Assembly: GCA_018067145.1 (NCBI GenBank)
Contig: JAGPVD010000091.1
Location: 1 to 36,468, forward strand
DNA: 36,468 nt
Direction of reading: 5' to 3'
Source of the DNA: Methyloceanibacter sp.
Lineage (GTDB): Bacteria > Pseudomonadota > Alphaproteobacteria > Rhizobiales > Methyloligellaceae
This document shows, piece by piece, positions 1 to 7,506 of this stretch. Position 1 is the stretch's first letter; every line of letters starts with the position of its first letter. Below the pieces are notes generated by a model. The model was given only the letters and a program-made list of their open reading frames with translations. It did no database searches and was not told the origin of the DNA. The position numbers were made by a program, and so were the translations under genes.

Positions 1-2
1 CC

Positions 3-452
3 GAGGCGGCCACGTCGGAAAGCATTCAAGTGGCCCGGGACGGAACCTATGTGTGCATGGAGGGTCCGCAGTTTTCGACGCTCGCCGAAAGCCTCACTTA
101 CAAGGGACTCGGTTACTCGGTCATCGGGATGACCAACTTCACCGAAGCCAAGCTCGCCCGTGAGGCAGAAATTTGTTACGCGACCGTTGCCATGGTCACC
201 GACTTTGATTGCTGGCATCCTGACCATGACGCTGTGACGGTCTCCGACATCATCAGAGTTTTGACGGAGAATGCCGAGAAGGGCGCGCAACTCGTGGCCC
301 GTCTGGCTCGTGAGTTCCCGCATGAGCACGAGCCTTGCCCAATCGGTTCGGACCGGGCGCTCGACACCGCCATCATCACGTCGCCGGAGGCACGCGACCC
401 GGCGCTTCTTAAGAAGCTCGATGCCGTTGCGGGCCGCGTGCTGAAAGCTTAG
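3..452 (+). CDS. mtnP: S-methyl-5'-thioadenosine phosphorylase, C-terminal part (gene cut by window edge)
   Basis: Cleaves methylthioadenosine (and usually 5'-deoxyadenosine) with phosphate to adenine and the 5-substituted ribose-1-phosphate, in the cytoplasm. The reading frame is open to the first base, so the N-terminal half lies outside the window; a GTG at 30 is an internal codon, not a start. Visible family motifs are the substrate-site segment MEGPQFST and the run IGMTNFTEAKLAREAEICYA followed by VTDFDCWH, which is typical of MTA phosphorylase rather than purine nucleoside phosphorylase. The next forward genes are apt and mtnA, which use its two products, so function in MTA salvage is well supported. 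The stop codon sits on the edge of a GC-rich hairpin (452-471). Family is certain; MTA versus broader purine specificity is inferred. Confidence 0.93.
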   Translation, partial: EAATSESIQVARDGTYVCMEGPQFSTLAESLTYKGLGYSVIGMTNFTEAKLAREAEICYATVAMVTDFDCWHPDHDAVTVSDIIRVLTENAEKGAQLVARLAREFPHEHEPCPIGSDRALDTAIITSPEARDPALLKKLDAVAGRVLKA

Positions 453-471
453 GCGCTCTCGACAGAGCGCC
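452..471. terminator. GC-rich stem-loop between convergent genes, possible terminator
   Basis: Perfect 8-bp stem GGCGCTCT/AGAGCGCC with a 4-nt CGAC loop. It starts in the mtnP stop codon and lies between mtnP and the convergent small membrane gene. The downstream T-run is poor on both strands, so it may act with Rho, or only protect 3' ends. Confidence 0.5.
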
Positions 472-482
472 CCTTACTCTCG

Positions 483-707
483 CTATTGTGCTGGTGGTGT
501 TGGGACCATCTCGGAAACGTCAAGGCCAAGCACTTCGACAAGGACGACGCCAACGCCGCCGAGAATGCCGAAGATCAGCGTATAAAGAACGGCGATGACG
601 ATCATTGCTGGAATGGCCGCGATGGACCACTTGATGAGGATCGCGACGATCCGCCAGAACGGAATGTCTATATTGCGAATGGTGATGGGCTCCGCACTGT
701 CAGTCAT
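483..707 (-). CDS. Small integral membrane protein, hypothetical
   Basis: 74 residues, function unrecognised. The N-terminal 15 or so residues are polar. A long hydrophobic stretch from about residue 17 to 60 (RIVAILIKWSIAAIPAMIV, then VLYTLIFGILGGVGVVL) could form two membrane helices, and the tail is short and acidic with PTPP. The ATG at 707 has a strong purine-rich ribosome-binding site (AGGGGGG, about 6 nt away). It lies on the reverse strand between mtnP and apt, converging on mtnP, so it is not part of that transcript. A forward ORF overlaps it, but the membrane-like composition and the ribosome-binding site favour this strand. It is probably a real gene without assigned function. Confidence 0.7.
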   Translation of the reverse strand: MTDSAEPITIRNIDIPFWRIVAILIKWSIAAIPAMIVIAVLYTLIFGILGGVGVVLVEVLGLDVSEMVPTPPAQ

Positions 708-833
708 AGCTTTCCCCCCTGATGTGTTCCGGCGTCTCGACTAGCCAGCCGCCTTTGGTTCGATTATAGGCACCGAGGCGTGGGCTGCTTGTTTTTCGTG
801 CCTCTTGCCCGGGCCCAAATGGAGAGCCCTCAA

Positions 834-1379
834 ATGGCTATGAAAACAGACATTGATCTCAAGGGCCTCGTACGGACCATACCGGACTATCCGAAGCCCG
901 GCATCATGTTCCGCGACATCACCACGCTGCTCGGCCATGCATCCGGCTTCCGTGCCAGTGTCGAGGAATTGGTCAGGCCGTTCCACGATCAGCGTGTCGA
1001 GGCGGTTGCCGGTATCGAAGCGCGCGGCTTTATTCTCGGCGGCGCGGCGGCTGATCGTTTGCGCTGCGGCTTTGTGCCGATCCGCAAGAAGGGCAAGCTG
1101 CCCTCCAAGGCCATCGGTCAGGACTACGAGCTGGAATACGGTCTCGATGTTATCGAGATCCACGAGGACGCAATCAGCGCTGGCGAGCCGGTCTTGCTGG
1201 TGGACGATCTGATTGCCACCGGCGGGACCGCGGTGGCCGCGATTAAGCTCTTGCGCCGTCTGAAGGCCGATGTGATCGGCGCCGCTTTCGTCATCGATTT
1301 GCCCGATCTTGGCGGGCTCGCGCGCCTCGCCGAACTTGGCGTGGAGTGCCATACGCTGATCTCGTTCGAGGGCGAGTAG
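834..1379 (+). CDS. apt: Adenine phosphoribosyltransferase
   Basis: Converts adenine plus PRPP to AMP and pyrophosphate in the cytoplasm. 181 residues from the chosen ATG, the usual family length of about 170-185. Family landmarks are [19 protein letters not shown] near the N-terminus, [12 protein letters not shown] in the middle, and the PRPP-binding loop [14 protein letters not shown] around residue 120-135. An ORF start at 780 and ATGs at 819 and 840 are also in frame. I prefer 834 because GGAG lies about 9 nt upstream and the N-terminus then matches homologues. It sits between mtnP, which produces adenine, and mtnA, which uses the other product, so its likely local role is recycling adenine from methylthioadenosine. 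PRPP would come from prs at 13334-14266. Confidence 0.95.
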   Translation: MAMKTDIDLKGLVRTIPDYPKPGIMFRDITTLLGHASGFRASVEELVRPFHDQRVEAVAGIEARGFILGGAAADRLRCGFVPIRKKGKLPSKAIGQDYELEYGLDVIEIHEDAISAGEPVLLVDDLIATGGTAVAAIKLLRRLKADVIGAAFVIDLPDLGGLARLAELGVECHTLISFEGE

Positions 1380-1442
1380 GGGCTACGGCGGTTGAGACCC
1401 GCAACTCTCTTCTCAGCGGTCTGGGTGTGCTAAACCAGGCTC

Positions 1443-2531
1443 ATGAATATAGACGGCAAACCCTATCGTACGATTTGGCTCGGGGCCGATGGGGCCTCGG
1501 TCGAGATCATCGACCAGACCAAGCTGCCCTTTGCGCTTGAGATCGTTTCGCTGAAAACACTCGAGGATGCGGCACACGCGATTTCTTCCATGCGAGTGCG
1601 CGGTGCACCGTTGATTGGCGCTACGGCCGCTTATGGCGTTGCGCTCGCGCTGCAAGCCGATGCATCCGGCGAAGCGCTCGACCGCGCTTGTGAGGTGCTC
1701 GCCGCGACGCGGCCGACCGCGATCAATCTTCTCTGGGCGCTCGGCGAGATGAAGAAGGTGGTACAAGACCAGCCGCGTGACAGTCGCGCAGCCTTGGCTT
1801 ATGCCCGCGCCGCCGAAATTTGCAACGAGGACGTAGAGACGTGCCGGATGATTGGCGAGCACGGCGTGGGGCTGATCCGGGCTCACGCGGAAAGAAAGGC
1901 GGGTGAGCCGGTTAACATCCTCACCCACTGCAATGCCGGCTGGCTTGCCGCTGTCGATTGGGGCACGGCGCTCGCGCCGATCTATCGCGCTCATGACGAA
2001 GGTCTGTCCGTCCATGTCTGGGTGGACGAGACGCGTCCACGTAATCAAGGCGCATCGCTCACCGCCTTCGAATTAAAGGCACATGGCGTCCCGCACACGA
2101 TCGTGGTCGATAATGCCGGCGGTTATCTGATGCAGAACAAACTCGTCGATTTGTGCATCGTCGGCACCGACCGCACGACGGCCTCAGGCGACGTGGCCAA
2201 TAAGATAGGCACTTATCTGAAGGCGCTGGCGGCGAAGGATAATTACGTCCAGTTCTTCGTGGCCCTGCCGCATTCGACCATCGATTGGAGCCTCGACGAT
2301 GGCGGCGGCATTCCCATCGAGGAGCGTGACGCGGAAGAGGTCACCCATATCACCGGCCAGCTTCCCGATGGGTCGATCGCGACGGTGGCCATCGCGCCTG
2401 ACGGGAGCCCGGCGGCGAATTATGCCTTCGACATCACGCCGGCACGGCTCATCACCGGCCTCATCACCGAGCGCGGCATCACGCCTGCAACGCCAGAAGG
2501 GCTTGCGCTGCTTTACCCGGAGCACCGCTAG
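1443..2531 (+). CDS. mtnA: S-methyl-5-thioribose-1-phosphate isomerase
   Basis: Isomerises 5-methylthioribose-1-phosphate to 5-methylthioribulose-1-phosphate, a cytoplasmic step of MTA salvage. 362 residues, normal for the family. Motifs include [20 protein letters not shown] near residue 50, the catalytic cysteine in [19 protein letters not shown] (around 158-178) and the catalytic aspartate in [21 protein letters not shown] (around 240). It follows apt by 63 nt with no terminator between them, so the two are probably co-transcribed. No mtnB, mtnC, mtnD, mtnE or mtnK is in the window. The next large forward gene is an aldolase-dehydrogenase fusion that could accept the MtnA product (see findings). 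Members of this family also act on 5-deoxyribose-1-phosphate. Confidence 0.96.
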   Translation: MNIDGKPYRTIWLGADGASVEIIDQTKLPFALEIVSLKTLEDAAHAISSMRVRGAPLIGATAAYGVALALQADASGEALDRACEVLAATRPTAINLLWALGEMKKVVQDQPRDSRAALAYARAAEICNEDVETCRMIGEHGVGLIRAHAERKAGEPVNILTHCNAGWLAAVDWGTALAPIYRAHDEGLSVHVWVDETRPRNQGASLTAFELKAHGVPHTIVVDNAGGYLMQNKLVDLCIVGTDRTTASGDVANKIGTYLKALAAKDNYVQFFVALPHSTIDWSLDDGGGIPIEERDAEEVTHITGQLPDGSIATVAIAPDGSPAANYAFDITPARLITGLITERGITPATPEGLALLYPEHR

Positions 2532-2555
2532 GCGGGTGTGGACGTTCGAGAGAAC

Positions 2556-2591
2556 GAAAAAGAGACGCAGGACTGATCCCGCGCCTCTTTT
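2556..2591. terminator. Bidirectional intrinsic terminator between mtnA and the RG-rich gene
   Basis: The reverse strand forms a 12-bp stem AGAGGCGCGGGA/TCCTGCGTCTCT with G-U wobbles and a TCAG loop, followed directly by a T-run, which suits the RG-rich gene that ends at 2602. The forward strand gives the same arm with A-C mismatches and a short TTT tract, so it could also stop mtnA transcripts. Confidence 0.7.
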
Positions 2592-2601
2592 CGCGTCGCC
2601 A

Positions 2602-2904
2602 TCAACGGATTTGGATAGTGACGCCGCCGCGCCGGCGATAGCCATAGCCTCGACCATAATAGCTTCTGCCGTAATATCCCCGGCCTCTATAGCCGCCTCT
2701 ATAGCCGCCTCTATAGCGGGGGCCACGGTAGGAGCGGCCTCGCCTGTAGCGATTCCTCTTGACCTCGACCAGGTCTGAAGTCGTTTGGCTGTTCTGGCTG
2801 TAGTCGATCGCCGCCTGTGCGGGCAGGGCGGAAGCGGTCTTGGGCGCCGCGAAGACGAAGACGGCAAGCAAGGCCACAATGGCAGTGGTGATAACTTCGC
2901 GCAT
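2602..2904 (-). CDS. Secreted Arg/Gly/Tyr-rich small protein
   Basis: 100 residues, function unknown. The N-terminus is a clear Sec signal peptide (MREVITTAIVALLAVFVFAA, cleavage probably near ASALPAQA, residue 24-30). After a short polar linker the last 50 residues are low-complexity and very basic, rich in Arg, Gly and Tyr (RGGYRGGYRGRGYYGRSYYG and similar), ending GVTIQIR. Such RGY-rich secreted proteins are widespread but uncharacterised in Hyphomicrobiales; an envelope or nucleic-acid-binding role is only a guess. The coding DNA contains a 12-bp tandem repeat. A CtrA-like box and a 10-bp inverted repeat lie immediately upstream, and an intrinsic terminator follows the stop codon, so it is probably a monocistronic, regulated unit. 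Confidence 0.75.
   Translation of the reverse strand: MREVITTAIVALLAVFVFAAPKTASALPAQAAIDYSQNSQTTSDLVEVKRNRYRRGRSYRGPRYRGGYRGGYRGRGYYGRSYYGRGYGYRRRGGVTIQIR
2684..2717. repeat. 12-bp in-frame tandem repeat, nearly 3 copies
   Basis: The unit CCTCTATAGCCG repeats at 2684-2695, 2696-2707 and 2708-2717 (last copy incomplete). On the coding (reverse) strand it encodes the RGGY repeats. Twelve bases preserve frame, so copy-number change would lengthen or shorten the tail without disrupting the protein. Confidence 0.85.
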
Positions 2905-2927
2905 GGACGTTACCTCAAGAGGTTATG

Positions 2928-2943
2928 GTTAAGCGTTGGTTAG
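2928..2943 (-). promoter_or_regulatory. Candidate CtrA box upstream of the RG-rich secreted protein
   Basis: Read on the reverse strand, CTAA-N7-TTAAC matches the alphaproteobacterial CtrA consensus TTAA-N7-TTAAC with one mismatch. It is centred about 31 nt upstream of the start codon of the 2602-2904 gene and abuts a 10-bp inverted repeat. Pattern match only. Confidence 0.4.
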
Positions 2944-2973
2944 GCAACCGTAGAGGAGAGGCTCGGTTGCCTA
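2941..2973. promoter_or_regulatory. 10-bp perfect inverted repeat in the leader or promoter of the RG-rich gene
   Basis: TAGGCAACCG (2941-2950) and CGGTTGCCTA (2964-2973) are separated by 13 nt. It ends 37 nt before the ATG of the reverse-strand gene at 2904 and overlaps the CtrA-like box by three bases. It could be an operator for a dimeric regulator or an mRNA-leader hairpin; no T-run follows on either strand. Confidence 0.5.
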
Positions 2974-3012
2974 CAAGGGACTCTAACAACCCGAGGAGAA
3001 TAGGGCAGCCCC

Positions 3013-3077
3013 CGTCGGATCGACGACCGGGTGACGAAATCCGACGGATTCCGTCTTAAGACTGGCTTGGCGCCAAG
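3013..3077. other. Cluster of inverted repeats and perfect palindromes in a gene-free stretch
   Basis: Within 65 bp: CGTCGGAT/ATCCGACG (3013-3020 and 3039-3046), a competing GACGG/CCGTC hairpin (3043-3055), the perfect palindrome GTCTTAAGAC (3053-3062) and the perfect 12-bp palindrome CTTGGCGCCAAG (3066-3077). It lies just past the stop codon of the small reverse-strand gene at 3087. It could be a structured non-coding RNA, an mRNA 3' end or protein-binding sites; I recognise no known RNA family. Confidence 0.45.
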
Positions 3078-3086
3078 AATTTGGCC

Positions 3087-3335
3087 CTAGGACAGAACCA
3101 TCACGACTACAAAGCCAAGCACAGCTGCCGCGGCAGTTGGTGCAATCCAAGGCCCGACGGTCCCTGCAGGCGGTGCTTCGTCCCGGTATGTGTTTGCGCC
3201 AATCATTCGCTGCGCCCCGGCGGCGGCGAACAGCGAGGCCGTATGTTTTGCATGCCATTTTGGTCCAGGCCCGCGCATATAGTGCCGCTCGGGCCGGTAC
3301 GCATCTCGGAAGCTACCCATTACATCCTCATCCAA
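3087..3335 (-). CDS. Small protein with C-terminal membrane anchor, hypothetical
   Basis: 82 residues, function not recognised. The N-terminal 60 or so residues are polar and basic. The last 22 or so (PWIAPTAAAAVLGFVVVMVL) form a single hydrophobic helix ending at the stop codon, as in tail-anchored proteins. Two starts are plausible: ATG 3335, or ATG 3320 (MGSF..., 77 residues), which has GAGGA about 5 nt upstream. Overlapping ORFs on both strands cover the same DNA; the membrane tail is the argument for this frame. It lies between the structured region and the aldolase gene and is transcribed away from the aldolase. Support is moderate. Confidence 0.5.
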   Translation of the reverse strand: MDEDVMGSFRDAYRPERHYMRGPGPKWHAKHTASLFAAAGAQRMIGANTYRDEAPPAGTVGPWIAPTAAAAVLGFVVVMVLS

Positions 3336-3490
3336 AGCGCCTCTAACTCTCTAAAATTCATACAAATATGTTTCGATTCCGTATGCGAACGTGGCGGAAG
3401 TGAGGAATTTTTTTGCCGCGACGTCTCCCCACTGGGAGGAGCCGCGCTCGGTCCTTGCCGGAGCAAGCGAAACTTGCAACAAACCGCGCC

Positions 3491-5536
3491 ATGAAAAGCC
3501 AATGGAATGACGACACCGCGAAGAGCACGGTCGAGGCCTATGGCGCCGACGGCGCTAGCGAGGATGTGGCGCTCCGCGTCTACACAACGCGGCTTCTAGG
3601 CCGCGATCCCATGCTTGTGCTGCATGGCGGCGGCAACACTTCGGTGAAAACCCGCTCCACCGACGATCTCGGCAATGAACACGAGGTCATCGCGGTGAAG
3701 GGCTCCGGCGCCGACATGGCCGATATCGAGCCCTGGGGATTGCCGGCCGTGAAGATCGAGCCGCTCCGAGAACTGCGTTCGCTCGATGCATTGTCAGACG
3801 AGGCCATGGTCAATGTGCAGCGCCTCAACCTGCTCGACGCTTCGGCGCCGAACCCGTCCGTTGAAACACTTCTGCACGCCTTCCTGCCCCATAAGTTTGT
3901 CGATCACACCCATGCCGCCGCGGTGCTCAGCCTGGTGGACCAGCCTGACGGCGAGGCGCTGGCACGCGAAGTCTATGACGGCCGCATGGGCATCGTGCCC
4001 TATATCGCGCCGGGCTTTGGGCTCGCTAAGGCGGCGGCTGAAGTGTTCGACGAGAATCCGGATGTCGAGGGGCTGATCCTCCACAAGCACGGCATCTTCA
4101 CCTTCGGCGAGACGGCGCGCGAAGCTTATGACCGCATGATTGAGATGGTGTCGCTGGCCGAGGCCCGCTTGCGTCAGGGGCGCCCTGTTGTGTTTCCGGC
4201 TCGCAGCATCGCCAGCAGCCTCGCGACGGCGGCCGAGATCGCGCCGATCTTGCGCGGGGCCTGTGCCATTCGCGAAGAGGGCGTCGAGCCAGTCCGTTTG
4301 ATCGCCGACTTCCGCACCGGACCGGAAATCCTCGACTATGTGAACGGCGCGGAACTGGCCTCTTACAGCCAGCGCGGCGTGGTGACGCCGGACCACATCA
4401 TTCGTACCAAGAACAAGCCGTTGGTCGTGCCGGCGCCAGAGAGCGGAAAGCTTGAGAACTTCGCGCGCGACGTGAAGGAGGCTGTGGCGAAGTTTGTAGC
4501 TGACTACGATTTGTATTTCGACCGCGAGAATGCGGGCGTCTGTGGCACCAAGACGAAACTCGATGCCATGCCCCGCGTGGTGCTGGTGCCTGGCGTTGGT
4601 CTGTTCGGGCTTGGGAACACGGCGAAGGCCGCAGGGATGGCCGGTGATCTCGCCGAGAACACGGTCAAAGTAGTGACCGATGCGGAGGCCATCGGCCAAT
4701 ATGAACCTCTGCCTGACAGCGATCTGTTCGCACTGGAATATTGGAGCCTTGAGCAGGCCAAGCTGAAAGGTGCGGTTACCAAGCCGCTCACCGGGCAGGT
4801 CGCCTTGGTTACGGGTGCCGGCGCGATTGGAGCGATGACGGCGAAGGCGCTAGCGGCGGACGGCGCCGCGGTTGCGGTGATCGATATCGACGGGGAGCTT
4901 GCGGAAAAGGTCGCCACCGAGATCAAGGGCTTGGGCCTGCAATGCGACGTCACTAAGCCGGACGCGGTGGCCCGCTCGTTTGAGGCTATGTGCGATCGCT
5001 TCGGCGGCATCGACATTCTCGTTTCGAATGCCGGCGCGGCCTGGCAGGGGCGCATTGGCGACGTCGATGACGAGACCTTGCGTAAGAGCTTCGAACTCAA
5101 CTTCTTCGCCCATCAGACGGTGGCCCAAGCCACCGTGCGCATCATGAAAAAACAGAGTACAGGCGGAGCGCTTCTGTTCAACCTGTCCAAGCAGGCAGTG
5201 AATCCCGGCGCCAATTTCGGGCCTTACGGTTTGCCGAAGGCCGCGACCATGCTCCTCATGCGCCAATACGCGCTCGATTATGGCGCCGATGGCATTCGCT
5301 CGAACGGCGTGAATGCCGACCGCATCAGGAGCGGAATCTTGACCGACGAGATGATCGCGGCGCGCTCCAAGGCGCGGGGTGTGTCGGAGGCTGACTATAT
5401 GAGCGGCAATCTGCTCAACGCCGAAGTCACGGCGGAGGACGTGGCAGAGGCGTTCCTGGCGCTGGCTAAGGCGCGCAAGACCACCGGCCATATTACGACA
5501 GTCGATGGCGGAAATATTGCCGCGGCGCTGCGTTAG
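3491..5536 (+). CDS. Bifunctional class II aldolase / short-chain dehydrogenase (RhaD-ADH type)
   Basis: 681 residues, a fusion known from rhamnulose-1-phosphate aldolase/lactaldehyde dehydrogenases (RhaEW-like). Residues about 1-420 are a class II (AraD/FucA-type) aldolase with metal-binding histidines H139 and H141 (in HTHAAAVL) and the LHKHGIFTFG segment (H198, H200). Residues about 430-681 are a Rossmann short-chain dehydrogenase with TGAGAIG at 441-447, NAG near 515 and the catalytic pair Y579-x3-K583. Known relatives cleave a deoxyketose-1-phosphate to DHAP and an aldehyde, which the second domain processes. No rhamnose isomerase, kinase, mutarotase or transporter gene is nearby. Instead mtnA lies about 1 kb upstream on the same strand, which suggests 5-methylthio- or 5-deoxyribulose-1-phosphate as substrate (inference). 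The start at 3491 was chosen over an upstream in-frame codon because homology begins here; its ribosome-binding site is weak. Confidence 0.9.
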   Translation: MKSQWNDDTAKSTVEAYGADGASEDVALRVYTTRLLGRDPMLVLHGGGNTSVKTRSTDDLGNEHEVIAVKGSGADMADIEPWGLPAVKIEPLRELRSLDALSDEAMVNVQRLNLLDASAPNPSVETLLHAFLPHKFVDHTHAAAVLSLVDQPDGEALAREVYDGRMGIVPYIAPGFGLAKAAAEVFDENPDVEGLILHKHGIFTFGETAREAYDRMIEMVSLAEARLRQGRPVVFPARSIASSLATAAEIAPILRGACAIREEGVEPVRLIADFRTGPEILDYVNGAELASYSQRGVVTPDHIIRTKNKPLVVPAPESGKLENFARDVKEAVAKFVADYDLYFDRENAGVCGTKTKLDAMPRVVLVPGVGLFGLGNTAKAAGMAGDLAENTVKVVTDAEAIGQYEPLPDSDLFALEYWSLEQAKLKGAVTKPLTGQVALVTGAGAIGAMTAKALAADGAAVAVIDIDGELAEKVATEIKGLGLQCDVTKPDAVARSFEAMCDRFGGIDILVSNAGAAWQGRIGDVDDETLRKSFELNFFAHQTVAQATVRIMKKQSTGGALLFNLSKQAVNPGANFGPYGLPKAATMLLMRQYALDYGADGIRSNGVNADRIRSGILTDEMIAARSKARGVSEADYMSGNLLNAEVTAEDVAEAFLALAKARKTTGHITTVDGGNIAAALR

Positions 5537-5631
5537 CACGCACAACTTTCTAACGCCGTTGACGCAGGCGAGCGGTACGGCGAAGCTCGCCCGAGCCGGG
5601 TTTCGACCGGCTTAAGCGCGGGAGGGGCGGC

Positions 5632-6378
5632 GTGGGACGCATTCTAGGAATTTTCATCGCCGGGCTGCTGGCGTTGTTGCCCATTGCCCTCACCATCACC
5701 ATTGCGGTGTGGGTTGCGCAGCTCATTCATGCCTATGCCGGTCCGGACAGTATCATCGGTTCGCTGGTCGTTGTGCTCGGCCTCAACTTGTCCTCGTCTG
5801 ACACAGCGGCCTATTTCATCGGCTTCCTTATCATCCTCATTTGCATCTTCGGCTTGGGGCTCCTGGTGGAGTCGCGCATGCGGCCTTGGATACAAGACGG
5901 CGTGGACTGGCTGATGATGCGCATTCCTATCGTCTCCAATGTCTACGATTTGTCGAAGCGCTTCGTGGCCATCGTCGATCGGGGCGGCGAAGACAATTTC
6001 AAGAGCATGCGCCCGGTGTGGTGTTTCTTCGGCGGTGAGGGGGGTGCCGCAGTTCTGGCACTGATGCCCTCGAATGAACCCGTGGTGGTCGGCGACCACA
6101 GCTATGTCGCCGTGCTGGTGCCGTCGGCGCCGGTGCCGTTTGGCGGCGCGCTAATCTATGTGCCGTCGAAGTGGATCAGGCCGGCGGAAGGGGGCGTGGA
6201 GCGGCTCATGAGTGTCTACGTATCCATGGGCGTCACACCACCCGCAGGGTTGCCGGCTGGAGGTGCGTCGTCCGAAAGTTTGTCGTCGCCTACGGCAACG
6301 TCAGAGAAGGCGTCCGCGCCGCGAAAGTCAAAGGTGCAGAGACGCCGCCCACCGCCCATCGGCGAAGATGCATCTTAG
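5632..6378 (+). CDS. DUF502 family inner-membrane protein
   Basis: 248 residues with a GTG start. Two N-terminal membrane helices (residues about 5-30, ILGIFIAGLLALLPIALTIT; and about 62-82, YFIGFLIILICIFGLGLLVE) are followed by the DUF502 signature region: IPIVSNVYDLSKRFVAIV, a conserved middle with VLVPSAPVPFGGALIYVP, and the VERLMSVYVSMGV segment. The last 45 residues are a low-complexity Ser/Pro/Lys/Arg tail. The molecular function of DUF502 is unknown. It follows the aldolase-dehydrogenase by about 95 nt on the same strand and converges with ychF. GGGAGGGG just upstream may serve as the ribosome-binding site. Confidence 0.85.
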   Translation: MGRILGIFIAGLLALLPIALTITIAVWVAQLIHAYAGPDSIIGSLVVVLGLNLSSSDTAAYFIGFLIILICIFGLGLLVESRMRPWIQDGVDWLMMRIPIVSNVYDLSKRFVAIVDRGGEDNFKSMRPVWCFFGGEGGAAVLALMPSNEPVVVGDHSYVAVLVPSAPVPFGGALIYVPSKWIRPAEGGVERLMSVYVSMGVTPPAGLPAGGASSESLSSPTATSEKASAPRKSKVQRRRPPPIGEDAS

Positions 6379-6393
6379 GCTCGAACGATCTGC

Positions 6394-7491
6394 TTAGTTC
6401 GCGAAGCGGAAGTGGAGAACGTCACCGTCTTTGACGAGATAGTCCTTCCCTTCCAGGCGCAGCTTGCCCGCGTCGCGCGCGCCGGACTCGCCACCGAGAT
6501 CCACATATTCGTCAAAGGCGATGGTCTCGGCGCGGATAAAGCCGTTCTCGAAATCGGTGTGGATGACGCCCGCGGCTTGAGGCGCGAGCGTACCTTGCGA
6601 TATCGTCCAAGCTCGCGCTTCTTTCGGCCCGACGGTGAAATAAGTGATCAAGTGCAGTAGCTTATAGCCCTCGTAGATCAGCCGGTTCAGTCCCGGCTCA
6701 GGCAGGCCAAGCTCCGCGAGATAGGCCTTCCGCTCATCCGGGCCAAGCTCGGCGAGCTCAGACTCGATCTGGGCTGAGATGATGACGCAGCCCGCGCCTT
6801 CGGATTTGGCGCGCTCCTCGACCTTCGCCGAAAAGGCGTTGCCGGTGCCGGAGGCGACCTCGTCCACATTGCACACATAGAGTATGGGCTTCGACGTGAG
6901 CAGACCGAGCGTCTTGAACAGGACCCGCTCATCCTCGTCGATCTCAAGCGCGCGCGCGGGCTTGCCGTCGCGGAGTAACGGCAGGAGGCGCTCCAACAGT
7001 GCGATGGTCTGCTTGGCCTCCTTGTCTTGACCACGAATTTTCTTCTCCAGGATCGGCACGCGGCGCTCAAGGCTATCGAGATCGGCAAGCATCAGTTCGG
7101 TCTCGATGGTCTCGGCGTCGGCGATGGGGTCAACCTTGCCTTCCACATGCACCACGTCGGAATCCTCGAAACAGCGAAGCACATAGGCGATGGCATCGAC
7201 CTCGCGGATATGGGCAAGGAATTTGTTACCTAGGCCTTCACCTTTGGAGGCGCCGCGTACCAGCCCGGCGATGTCAACGAAGGTAAGCCGGGTTGGGATC
7301 GTTTGTGCCGACTTGGCGATGGAGGCGAGCTGGTAAAGGCGCGGGTCGGGCACCGGCACATCGCCGACATTGGGCTCGATGGTGCAGAACGGATAGTTGG
7401 CCGCCTGCGCCGCGGCGCTTTCCGTCAGCGCGTTGAACAGAGTGGACTTGCCGACATTAGGCAGCCCGACGATGCCGCATTTGAATCCCAT
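6394..7491 (-). CDS. ychF: Redox-regulated ribosome-binding ATPase YchF (OLA1 family)
   Basis: 365 residues, full family length. An Obg-related P-loop protein that prefers ATP and binds ribosomes. G1 is [14 protein letters not shown] (residues about 8-21), G3 is [19 protein letters not shown], and G4 is NVDE instead of NKxD, the change that gives ATP specificity. The C-terminal TGS-like domain ends [14 protein letters not shown]. It is the last gene of a reverse-strand run rplY-pth-ychF, with the pth stop only 15 nt upstream, so co-transcription is very likely. This order is conserved in many bacteria and places it with translation functions. The ATG at 7491 is preceded by AAGGA at a slightly long spacing. 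Confidence 0.96.
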   Translation of the reverse strand: MGFKCGIVGLPNVGKSTLFNALTESAAAQAANYPFCTIEPNVGDVPVPDPRLYQLASIAKSAQTIPTRLTFVDIAGLVRGASKGEGLGNKFLAHIREVDAIAYVLRCFEDSDVVHVEGKVDPIADAETIETELMLADLDSLERRVPILEKKIRGQDKEAKQTIALLERLLPLLRDGKPARALEIDEDERVLFKTLGLLTSKPILYVCNVDEVASGTGNAFSAKVEERAKSEGAGCVIISAQIESELAELGPDERKAYLAELGLPEPGLNRLIYEGYKLLHLITYFTVGPKEARAWTISQGTLAPQAAGVIHTDFENGFIRAETIAFDEYVDLGGESGARDAGKLRLEGKDYLVKDGDVLHFRFAN

Positions 7492-7506
7492 GATTCTTGT
7501 TCTTCC

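Noticed and set aside
750-790. tRNA-like T-arm (GGTTCGATT) upstream of apt
   Set aside because: The flanking bases do not form a T-stem, and no acceptor, D or anticodon arms are present.
741-1352. 203-codon reverse-strand ORF opposite apt
   Set aside because: It is the complement of a strongly recognisable apt gene, has no ribosome-binding site, and reflects codon-position GC bias.
2983-3258. 91-codon reverse ORF overlapping the tail-anchored candidate
   Set aside because: Cys/Arg-rich random-looking translation through the palindrome cluster, with no start signal.
3491-5536. Plain rhamnose catabolism gene
   Set aside because: The family is usually annotated this way, but no rhamnose isomerase, kinase, mutarotase, transporter or regulator is in the window. 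I keep the fold call and leave the substrate open.
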